NCBI GenBank assembly: GCA_037013555.1
Contig: JASUAD010000004.1
Location: 30,497,001-30,561,000, forward strand
Source: Sextonia rubra
Taxonomy: Eukaryota > Streptophyta > Magnoliopsida > Laurales > Lauraceae
Direction of reading: 5' to 3'
Length of the DNA: 64,000 nucleotides
Below the pieces are notes generated by a model. The model had not been told where the DNA came from, made no database searches, and saw only the letters and a program-made list of their open reading frames with translations. Below are positions 37,601 to 49,800 of the stretch, one piece after another. The position numbers and the translations under genes are program-made. Position 1 is the stretch's first letter, and each line of letters opens with the position of its first letter.

Positions 37601-40600
37601 TTGCACTGCACATGTTTCCAGACAACATGGAGATGAATGTAAGCTACCACATCACATCACATTGGTCTTGAGTTAAACAATGTTGGTCAAGTCCAAAGGG
37701 TCCAAAGATATACCAAAATTCTAAGTTTCAGATCCCCAATTCAAGGGAACTTACGCATTCTTCGTCGGACTAAACCCAGGAGCCGAATGGTCTCAAAATG
37801 GAGGGAAGAAAGGCATGAAAGACTTAGCCCAAAGGTCACTAGCCGATTGGGACTGAATCCCAAAGGCAAGTAGCCGATCGGCTATTGGTAGGGTCCAATA
37901 GCCAGTTGGCCTGAAATTTGGGCAATCTGACCAAGTCCTGGTATTCTACGGTCCTTCATAGCCTGCACTAACAGAGAACCAATAATCTAAGGCACAAGGG
38001 TAGGTCATAGTGTCAGTGGCCTATTGTATTGAAACCCAAGGCCCAGTAGCAATCAGCTGTTTGTATGTTCCAATAGCCAATTGACCTGGAAGGTGGCCAA
38101 AATGATTTAGTCTGGGTATTTTAAGGTCCCACATATTATTCCCTAAGACCCAATGAAGAAGAAATCAGCAAATCACTAACTTCTGAAATTGTGAACTGCC
38201 CCCAACTTTTTCTAATGTACACAAAATTGACACACTTCTGAAATTGTGAACAAACCCCGAGCTTTTTCTGAAATTCCAACTAGGTCCCTCCAAGTACCAA
38301 ATTTGGTTTGAAAGCTCTCGAAACTGCTGGATCACTAATTTAACATACAGACCTAGTTGGTTAACATCTAAACACTCTTAATGAACTACTAAACATAGTT
38401 AATTACACCAAAAACCATAATTAGGGGTCAGGTCTCACAAAAATTGGGTAGCAGTTTCCGTCTTTCCATGTTTAGAGCCCCACTAGTTTCATTGAGGGTG
38501 TTTGGCTCTTGAGTTGGTTTGATGGGAGAGGTCCTTGTTTGTTTTGGTGCATTGGTGTAACTTGACAAAGATAGAGCTTCCAAAGCAAAGTCAATACTGA
38601 TTGGAAAGGAAAAAGGGGCAATGATGAATCGGATAGAGAGATATTTGAAGTGCAGGTGGTGGAAGAAGATGGTCTCGCATTCCAAGTGCTCAAAGATGAT
38701 GACATGGCTGATTATAGGGAGGATGAGGTGGGATAGACACTAGGTTTCCTTATGTGATGTGTTGGTAAGTGTGCATAATTAGCTGGGGCCATATTAGGGA
38801 TGGGGAGATGGAGCAGTGATTGTGCATGCAATGGGCAGATTCTTTTGTATACATTAAATGAGAAGAGTGGGGGGAGTCATTTCCAAGGAAAATAATAAGG
38901 TAAATGGCGTGGTGAATGAGGTGGCATGTAAATGATCAAGCAGTGGACACATTTATGAAATCACCTGCATAGTGAGTATACACCTCTATCCATCTGATAG
39001 TTCATCCATGAAAAGGGGAATGCTTTAAACGAAGCATGCGATGCGGTTATTACTTCAGGGAAAGGCGTGGTGGTGGTGGATGATATGGATCACAATAAGA
39101 CAGTAGATATTTAGGCGATTAAGACTCATTTGTTCTTGACATTAAATGGGTTGGCAATAATTTTGTCCAAATTCTAGCTCATATTGTCATTAGGAGTTAC
39201 TTTATGGTGGGAAGTTATCTGGGAAACTGTGAAATTTAATTTCATAGGTAAACAAGGAAACACTTCCATCAGTGCTTGAAGGTGACCCAATTTTTCAACA
39301 AGCACTTCACGGCACATTATGATTGTTGTTGTTTGAACAAATCTCGATTGAGGAGGCCCATGTGATGCATCTGTTACTTTGTAAGGACCAAAGGGGCTTA
39401 TGATTCATGAAGCAGTCCTACAAATGCCAATCCCACAAGCATTGATTTAGTCAAATAATTTTCTATCTTTTGGTAGGTCCTATTACTTAATGTCCTTGTT
39501 GGCAATAAATCAAGAGTCCAAGTTGTCATGTTTAACTCTTACTCAGTGAAATGCTATGTTAGAGGGTTAACCAAAGAATGGTGAACAAGTTGTATAACGA
39601 TTGCTCATCCTTGTTTGGTGCATCAATCGCTGATCTTACACGCATCATATATTGTCATGATGAACGGGTGGCTTACTTTATTTGTTGACATTGGCCTTCT
39701 ACCTTATTTTGGAAATAGTGTGAAGCCATCCCTTATGATGTGAAGTACTATCTGCTCATTCAAGAGAAAGCCAAAGTGTGAATCCTAGTCTTCCGCATCA
39801 GTAAGTCTATGGGTTGAAGGATTAATGCTAAATTTTGATGACTAAGGCCATGTTTGTGATACGTCAAGGATTTAGTGTTGCTTTTCCCTGCATAAGGAGT
39901 ATTCAGTGATGCTTTCCCTTGTAACTGCCAAACCCCAATCCTCACAATCCACCATGAGTCTGTATTATTTCCTTTTTTCTATGTGAGAAGACTGACTCCC
40001 ATCTCCATAACATACAAGACTTGACGTTGATGAGGAAATAATTCTTACCACAACCCTAGCGGTATTGGGGAGAGTTACACAGGAGGAAGAAGGTTGAGTT
40101 GTGAAGCAACACAGGGAAGAAGAATAGCCAACGGGGTAATCTCCTAGCTAAAATGGCTTAAGGATAGGATGTGTAGGTGCCTCACCAAAGACAAACAATA
40201 ACTCTCTCAACTGAGAACCAAACTCATAAGTTTATTGATATCAATATTGTGTGTCCCATGAAGAAGGATTACCTCTTTATTTGTAGCTAAAATACTCTCT
40301 AATTAAATAAATAACCTAATTCAATCCAAATAAGGAATCCTAAACTAAATGTAAGATGAACTTCTAAAAATAAATGAATCCTAAACAATTAAGAAAGCAA
40401 CTACTATTATAGAAATATAAGAGTCCTACTAGTAATAAAAACTAATCTTCACTGCTGGGCCTTGTTGGTTTTGGGCCCAATGGGTTGGACAATCATGGAT
40501 CTGGCCTGCATCTAGTTGGGTTAGGTGCTAGATTTGGAAGATGAAGATGAATGATAGGTCTTGCATAGAGACAAGGAAACCATGGATGATGACAATAGTG

Positions 40601-43600
40601 AATAAATCAAGTGCTGATCAAAGAGTTGGTAATGGTGGATGTCAAGAGTACTTGCATTAGTGAAAGAAAGTAATAGCTTATTCTTTCCCCTACTTTTAGT
40701 TGATTTAGAAGTTTTAGGCGCACATCTTGTACTTGATTTATAATTGTTGGGATTAGCATCCTTTTGGAAACTAGATTTCCAGACTGTTATCTTTATAGAG
40801 ATCTTACCAACCAAACATGGAAATTAGATCTATTGGAATAAAAAAAAAATTGTTATTTTTGGTTCTTGAAGTACTTGGACATGCAGCCTCGTTGGAAAGT
40901 ATCCTAATCTTTGGGCGTGGAAGAAGCCTATATGGGTTATCTTGTGATATTCTTCGTGATTGTTATCTAAAGACATGAGGTGGATAGTTTGCTTGATTTC
41001 TTGTTGATATTGGGATTTGGTATATTGTGATATTGACTTCATATCAGGACTCAAGTTGAATCTGATCTTTTGAACTATGTCATTAACTGTTGCGGTTCGA
41101 TGGTCAATATGCCTAACCTGTACTATCATCAGCTGAGTTTCAAACCTATATCTTGGATCCCATCAAGATCCCTGAGCTATTGGCGTTATCCTAATTTGGG
41201 ACAAAATCCAAATTTTGTTGATACTAAGGTGAAAGGAATAACAGGAAAAGAATAGAGGTAGGTTTTATTCATTAATCCTGTAGATTGGAGAAGAGGGGCT
41301 CTTGACCTCTTCAGAATTCTGAAAATGGATATGGAGAACCATTGGCTAGGGGAGTTAGGAATGTCGTGCAGATTCTCCCTAGCAAATGGGTGCTTGATGT
41401 TGTACCAATGTCTATGGACCTGTTGACCAAAGGAGGAGGCTTTTATAGAGGAGTTGTGCTTTTAGTGATGCAATGATAGATCCCCAGTCTGTTTGTTGTG
41501 ATTTTAGTACAATCAGGTTTTTGTAAAAACCAAGGGTGCAACAAGGTTACAAGCGGATGGTGCTTTTCTGAACTTGTATCGGAGGTTAATTTATTGTAAA
41601 ATCATATGGTTGAACTAACAATGACCAAAAATTAAATGTAAGATGGATAAATTCTTTATCTCAGATGGTTAGGACTTGGCGTTTTCCAACAGCTCTAGCA
41701 ACAGCCGTTTTAACCAACAATTTTAGATTATTGCCCCACAGTAATAGACATGGGTGGAATATCGAGGGTGACTTCTGTTCAGATTGAGAATGTGGCTAAA
41801 GCATAAAGTGCTTTCTTTGCCTATTAATGCATGGAGGGAGGGACAGGTGGAAGGTTGGCTGGCTACCACTTCTGCATGTTGAAGTGTGCCAAAATAAATC
41901 TATAGGACTTAAAAGGAGCTCAGAAAGATGAATGAGAAGCATATTTTGTACGAACTGAAGCAGGCCATAATTTAATGTACCTTTTTTAGAGAGAGGATAA
42001 AATGTCGTAGTTTTTGTTTATATTATATAGTTATTGAGTAGAACTCTTCAAGCGGACCCCAGATTGATGGGATAAGGCTAAGATGATGATGATGATGACA
42101 ATCTTCAAGAATTACATAAGAGAGGAGATTGCATGTAGACAATGACCATGTGCATTATGGCTGTAGGAGGGTTATGATGTGATTATATCTTGAAGAATTA
42201 CTTACATTTGAGGAGATTGCATGCAGACAACGATCCTGTGCATTTGGCTAAACAAGGGTGATGACTGATGATGATGATGTTCTTCAGGAATTACTTAAAG
42301 GGGACGAGATTACATGCAAACAATGATTGTGTGCTTGGCTAAAGGAAACGGCAAAAACACTTGTTCATTTTTCTTCCTCATATGAGCGCAAATTGAGGAA
42401 GGCAATCAAATTATATCTCATGCTTGAAAGTTGAATAGTGAAATAGAGAACATTAAGCAAGTAGAAGAGATATAGAGTTTCCTTTTAATATGCATCTCAA
42501 GAAAAGCTACATGAGACAACCTAGATGGTGGCCATTTCAACCAAATTACTCTTTGAAGCTTCTTTGTCATAAAGACCTTTTATGAGAAAGAAATACAAGT
42601 AGTAGTTTTAAAGTTTCACAAACGTGAAAGCCTTCAGACTTGATGGGTTTACAAATGGCCTTCTTTTGATCATTCAATGACAATTAAGAATGGTCTTTTT
42701 CTATATACGAAGAACTTTTGTTAGAGGTTGGGACTTAATAGAAATCCAAATGCCGCTTCCATAGTTCTTTTATTGGAAAGGGAGGGAGTAACTGATTTCA
42801 TGCGGTTTTAGTGAATTAACCTTGAGCAAAGCATTTAAAAAATCATCTGAAAGTGTTGGAAAGGAGCACCATTTTGGCAAACTTTTGTCTATGGACAAAA
42901 ACACGTGGAGCTTCAGCAACCAATTATTATATTGTGTAAGAAGAAAAGGTGGTTTCCTTGAAATGGTGTGTAGAATTGATATGGGAAAGGCATATGATCA
43001 TGTGGATTGATCTTTATAATCGATATGATGAACTGAGTTTGGGAAGAATGAAGTTGATTGTCATTATCATCATTTTAGCCTTATCACATCAATCTGGGGT
43101 TGGCATTAGAAGAATTCTACTATATAGTTTAAAAAACTTATTTCATCACATATTACAATTTTTCTTTTGTCGTGATGTAGAAAGAAGAAATTTCTTTCTC
43201 CCTATCTCTCTCTTACACACACCCCACATTATGGGTGTAGATGATTTGATTGTGCCGGAGACTAAGTGATACCAAGAGGGAAGGGAATATGGAGGAAGTA
43301 GATACAAGAAGTATTTCACCACTCACTTCTCTGTCCTAGTGAATGGCAATGCTAAATGTTTTTTAAATAGGTCAAGAGGGGTAGAAAGGGATATGCAATA
43401 GCCTTTTTGTATACTATAGAGGCAAAATGTTTTAATAGATTATTGCAAATCGTCATCGTGGTTGGTCCCATTTGAGGATTCAAAGTGGGTGAGGATGTTA
43501 ATGTTTCTTGTCTTCATCTTTTCTGACCACATGATTATTTTTGGATTTGACCCTCAACTCATTAACATATTTGTAGTTCTACCTTCTTTGGAGTTTGTTT

Positions 43601-46600
43601 TGGTACGTCGTGTGAACCTTGTCAAAATGGAGTTGGGATTTCTCAGAAAGATTTTCATTTTTTAGCTAAAGTATTCAGATGTCGAAAGATAGTTTCCTTT
43701 TTAACTACCAAAGCTCACGTTCTCTAAAGATGAGGGTCTGTAAGTGTTATTCTTATATTGGTCTATTTGTAACTGTAGAAACTATAAGGAGGGTGGGTTG
43801 CAGTTAGTCCAGATTGGTTAATCATGTTATTAGTTCAAGTGATTAGGGCGCACAAGGGACATTCGTAAGAATAAAAATTCTTGAATTTCGCTATAGTAAT
43901 CATTTGACCTACCTTCACCAGTGCCTATCCTTTTCTTTTTTCATTGCAAATTTAGCCCTTGTTTGGCATCACTATTTTAATGTTTTTCATTGCAGATTTA
44001 GCCCTTGTTTGGCATCACTATTTTAATATCTAAAGCGGGTAGAGTTTTGGGAAATAAAAGTGTTTGGCATGTGTTTTTATGCTCTTGCCCACTTAATACA
44101 AGTAGAGGCATCCACAGCCCACTTTAGGATGCAAATGAGAAATGGAGCATGGAAAAAAGAGGTGGAGCTATAAGTACCTCATTGTTGATCACACCCAGTC
44201 TAGTTTTTCCTTTAAGAAAAAAATCTAAAAAGGTAAATTAAGACCCAAACCATGGGAAATATTTATAAGATCAAACACGGCTATGACACTAAATTTCAAC
44301 CGTTGGATGATCACCAATCTCTACATATGTGCAAAAAAAAAAAGTGATCCATTGGATATTATTTTCAATACTTTTTGGCCCCAAAAACAAGATCAAAACC
44401 GTTGGAAATGTTTGGAAGGCTGAACGCGGATACGGGGTCAATTTTCAAAGCTTGATGCCTTGTTTATCTCAAGAAATTTGTATAAAACTTTCAACTATTG
44501 ATGTAACATGCTCAGTTTTGGATTAGTCCACAGGCAGCCCATTTTTTTTCTTTATTATTATTATTTTTGGGACAATAAATCATGATCCAAACCTGTTAAA
44601 AATGTTTATAAGGTAAATTGTTACTATGAGACCAAATTTCAACTATTGGATCATCACCAATCTTGAGATATTTACTAAAAAATCATGAATAATTTGATAT
44701 ATTTTTTAAAAACTTTGTGGGCCCCAACCACAAGAATCAAACTATTATATCTCTTTGGAAGGATGAACATGGCTATGGGGTCAAATTTTAAGGCTTAATG
44801 CCTTGTAGATCTAGAGAAATTTGTAAAAGAACTTTCTATCATTGATTTAAAAAAGTTTATTCAAGATAAATCCTTGCATTACCAAACACATTTTGATTTT
44901 AGCCTCATTATTTAGGGATCTTATTAAATAGTTTGATTTTATTAGGATTAATATTATTCAGTTTCCTTTTTTTTTTTTGACTTTTTCAAATATTAGAAAG
45001 TATTATTTCTTTGGGTGCAAGTCAACTTGTCTATAAAAGGATGTTAGGCCTCATTGTAATGGAATGCTTATTCAAATAATTAAAATTTTCTTTGAGATTT
45101 ATCTCTTATGGTGTTTTTTCCTCTTGCGAGGGTGCCCTAATGGCTGAATCCATCCTTAGATTCAATAACTCCTTTAGGAGATTGATCTATGCTTCGATCA
45201 TGGACTAGGGGCTGAGTCAACAAGTGTCCACATATTGGAGAAAGTTACAGGGAAACTCAACGAATAAACAAGCTTATAGAATATTGCATAGAGTCACACA
45301 AATAAGAGCAAAGACAGCTGAGGATTGTATGAGTTCAGTGTGAGGATAGCAATACAAGATTAGTGCTAGAGTAGAGTTGCAATATTACAAGCTAATATAC
45401 AAGATAAATTGATTACCTAAAAGGAAAAAAAAAAAAGATAAGTCAAACTACAAGCTACTAATGCAAATGGCAACTCACATGAGCCAAAATGCTGTATTAT
45501 AGCCCCATTAAGGATGGTCAAAGTCCAAGTACTTACCCCATGGTGGAAGATTAAAAGTGGTGCCCGAAAAAAGTGACTCACCATTGGATTTAAATCCTAA
45601 GAAAGTGATGCCTTCTAAAATAGCTAAGCTTGAGGGAGATGGATCAAGGGTTTAGGATGACCTAGTGGACCTGAAAATTTGCATATTGGTACATCCCATT
45701 TGGATCCTTTGATCCCCCACCTCTGCTATGATTGAGGTGGCCCCAGGCAGGCCCCGCAAAGCCATTTGCACAGAACATGCGCAGTCCCATCTTGAGGCCC
45801 ACCTACACCATGCCGGTTTGTGGGGAAGGTAGGGATCGAAGTATCTCAATGAGACCTACATGTGTACAAAATTTTGGCTCCGTCAGATCATCCTAACCCC
45901 TTAATTCATGGCCTTCAAGTTCAATGGTTTTAGAAGGTATCATTCTTCTAGGGTTTCAATCCAATGGTTAGAAATAGTTGGATGAGTGTCAAATTCAGGC
46001 TTTCATGGGCATGATGGGGTGAGGGCTTGATCATAGGGGGTCCCCTGAGGTGCAAAGGTGTTTGCATGATTGCTTGCACTCACTTAACCCCAATGGAATT
46101 GCTCTTACTGTTGGATTGATTTTTATTTAAAAAAAAAAGTGACTTAAAAACTTGTATAAACTTTAAGGCCCCCTATAGTTGTGATGATCCAATTGAGATG
46201 CTTTGTATAAAATCATATCTACAATGGGGCCATCCATCACATTATCCTCCACTATTGGTTTGCACCCAAGTGGGTTTCACAATGGAACTAGAATATTACC
46301 TTACACAAGCTGTGAGGGGTTTTGTGCATTCTAGCCCCTTTTGGGGTCACAAGGCTTGACCCTCAATTTCTTTAATGCTGTGAACGTAGTCAATATGTGT
46401 GCATTCTCCTAGGACATGCCATATGAAGGTGGTGAAATGCATCTTGCACTATATCAGTGGATTGCCTGGTGAAGTTTTTTGTGTTCAACATGGGCACCCA
46501 AACATCAATATTTCCAGTTGCTCTATTGCTGACTAACCTGGTTCTTTAGATCATTGATGAAAAAAGAGGCCGATACGTGTAGCAGTGGACACCGCTATGC

Positions 46601-46762
46601 TTTTGAGAAAATATCGCCACTCACGACTGTAGTGGCCATGCATAACGGATGCCACATTTCCATAGTGCCGCGGTGGCTGGGGTTTAAAAACACCACCTGT
46701 TGAAAACCCCAACCCCACTTTCCCTTTTCACTACTACTCTGTTCCTTTCCAGGAAGAAGAAA

Positions 46763-46813
<51 letters not shown>

Positions 46814-49800
46814 GTTGCGAAGGAAATACTTGGATCTTGATGTGGTAGCACTGCAGCAGCAGCATCATTGGTATCGGCATCGACGTCAGCGGCAAGCTGC
46901 AGATGCCAGCTGCTCATCTTCCTCATCCTTTTTCTTCTTTTCTTCTTTTCTCCTTTTTTCCCTCTTTTCCTTTCCCTATTCTCAATCTCTCCTTATGCTT
47001 CTGTTTTGGGTGAAAGCTAGGGCAACAAATGCCCATTACGGTCGCTCTTTCCTTTTATTAAATGGTTAGTTATGGGCCCCATGATGGGCCCACTTGATGA
47101 AAGGCATAAATAAAAACTAAATGGGCCATTAAAAAAGCTTTTAAAAAGCCTTTAAAAGAATACATTAAAAAATGACTCAGAAAACCATTAAGAAAACCAA
47201 TCCATTAAAAAAATCAATTAGAAGTTGTAAAAATAATTCAAAAAAAAAAAAAAAAGAAATCATCCAAAAAATTATAAAACCACTAAATACACCATTAAAA
47301 AACCATTCAAAAAATAAAAAATAAAAATAAATGGGCCATCCAAATGACGAAAATTTTAACCACTAGTGGGCTTCATAATGAGGAAAGTGATGTCTTAGCC
47401 AAATATTAGTTAATTGAAATTAACACCTTTTTCAAAATTCAGTCTAATTGGAGATAGGGCCATAGCGAACGTTCAAACTAACTAAAAATAAAAAAGCGGA
47501 TCGTTCAAACTAACTGAAAATAAAAAAGCGGATCCATATTTCATACTAATTGAAGATATGTTCAAACCAAATTTCACTTTAATAGTAAATCAGGCCCCAC
47601 CAAAGTTTATTCTAATAGGAAATAGTGCCACATCTGAATTTTACTCTAATATAAATTAGGGCTCAAATCAAATTTCACTTTAATAGAAAATCTTTCTCAT
47701 CAAATTTCACTTCATTAGAAAATCTTTCTCCATATTTATGTGTGTGTGTATTTCAAGAGAGAACTATGAAATGTTTTATTCTGATATTTTGATTACATTT
47801 TAGTTTTATAAACATTTTAGTAGTTTTTTAACTTACAAATACATTTGAAAAAATTGTTTGATGTTATTATTTTATAATCAAACAGCAATGCACAACTCCA
47901 TGCAATAAAGAGACCATTATGAACCCCTATATTAGTTATTATTAAAAAAACATTAAATTCTAGCATTTTCCAATATTCTGGATTTTTTGAAAAATTTTCA
48001 AAATTTTTTTGATAACTTTTTCGAATCACACCGCTACGTATGGCCGCTGCCACTATGTATCCCCTGCTATGTAGCGTTTCAATGACTGGCCGCTATGTCC
48101 GCCGCTACCGCTATTTTCATCCTTGCTCTAGTTTACATCAAGTTTTGCTTCTTAATCAACGACAATTCAGTGTCATGGAAGGCTGAAACAATTGATGGAA
48201 GAATTAGGTTATTTATTTATTTATTTATTTCAGATACTGGTACTGACTATTGGTGCATTATACTAATCATTCTTTTATCTACATGGCATCCAATCAATTG
48301 TTTCGTTAAAGGATCGAGCATGTTGAAATGGGCTGTCCTTTTATTCATTAGAAGTCATCATGTGCACTTAATTTGTGAAATCGAAGGATCAACTAGTAGA
48401 TATAATTGTGAGCGATGATAACCGGATACAGCATTTCACATATGGTACCTGCATTGATATGGTCCAATACGAATCCGGGTATGGGATACGGCAAGATATA
48501 GTTAGGATATGGTGTGGATACGGTGTTCTCACATTTTATGGGAAAAAATCAAAACTGAATGGATTCATCTGAAATTTGATGAAACGGCAAATTTCATCCA
48601 AAATCATCTACTTGGATTCAAAAGGGCAAAAAAGAAAAAAAAACACTAACCCTTTTGCCCCTTTCATTCGATCATTCCATCACCCCTTCCATGCGACCAA
48701 GAGAGAAAAGGAAAAAAAAAAAAAAAGAAGGAAAAAACTACGACAATGAGGAGGAAGAGGCTTACCAGTTCTCGACCAAGGTTGCTCCTGCTCTATTAGT
48801 GCTGCCCGCTGCTGCTCAACTGGTGCTTTTGCTTGCTGATGTGCAATTGGTGTTGCTGCCAGGTATTGTTCCTTGTCTGTCCTCACCTTCTTCTCTGTCT
48901 TCTTCTTCTTCTTTCTTTTCTTCTTTCTTTTTCTTCCTCTCCCCATCATTGTTAATTCTCAACGAATCTGTGGTCGGCAATGGAAGGGCAAATGCCCCTT
49001 TTAAAACAACTTTTTAGTGTTTTACATTTATCCCCCTTTTCTTTTGTTTTAGGTCCACATAACTCAAAATCCAGTCTACTTTACATTGGTTTTGATTATT
49101 GACTATTGGACAACACTTATATCATGTCAAAATAAGCCCCTTTTGTTTTATTTTAATACTGAAAAGTCAAACTCAAAACCAATGTTACAAGTGGACATTC
49201 GGTGTTGATATAAATTATGGGAGGTCCAAGGATGTTTTGTAATTGACTATACTCCCTTGTGCTTTCCCTTTTATTTTAAACTCTTTTTAAGTGAAGGACA
49301 TTTCTTGTAATTTTGTAACGAGGTGCTTAATAAAGTAGTAATAACTAATAACCCACTCATTAGGGTTGATTGACGAACAATTGTAGTGAGTTCATATATG
49401 TTTGTTAGTCCAACATAGGAGAGAGAGAGCCCATAAGAGGAATGCATTTTGAGTTTTCTATGACTTTTTTTTTTTAGAATTATTCAATGATTTCCTTGTG
49501 GAATAAAGAAACCGGCTAAAAATCTTTTGGCTAGAAATTTGTCAAGAAGTTGGTTGCGGGGCCATTTGTGAAGGCAAGGGAAGTACTTTAATGCCAAGGG
49601 AAATGGCTGAACATAAACAACAGCAAGATTGAGATACTGAGTAGAATCAATATCCCATTCCTGCAAGCAGTATCTCTATCATTTGCATCCAACTATTTGG
49701 CTGTTGTGTTAAAGCAACCAGGATGCATAGCTGTATGACCATGGCAGTCAGGGAGTACCACTGGAACAATGCAGGACTAACACTATAACTATGATCCTCA

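Larger units (their letters stand above)
46575..48125. mobile_element. Candidate TIR element with GC-rich ends
   Basis: The left end (GTAGCAGTGGACACCGCTAT, then GTAGTGGCC) resembles the reverse complement of the right end (TAGCGGTAGCGGCGGACATAG, then CAGCGGCC). The middle is AT-rich with a (GA)23 microsatellite and A-rich runs. No transposase. The ends are approximate and no target duplication was confirmed. Confidence 0.4.

Noticed and set aside
44930..45240. Possible LTR fragment with CTATAAAAGGATG and downstream GAGGGTGCCC words
   Set aside because: Promoter-like and LTR-like in style, but no termini, duplication or partner could be set.
46684..47069. Ser/Leu-rich open frames around the GA microsatellite
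   Set aside because: Produced by the GA repeat and the following pyrimidine-rich tract; no conserved domain or splice logic.
48655..49017. 120-codon frame with Lys-rich and Ser/Phe-rich ends
   Set aside because: Low-complexity A-rich and CTT-rich DNA in intron 6. It overlaps a diverged TIR element and has no recognisable domain.
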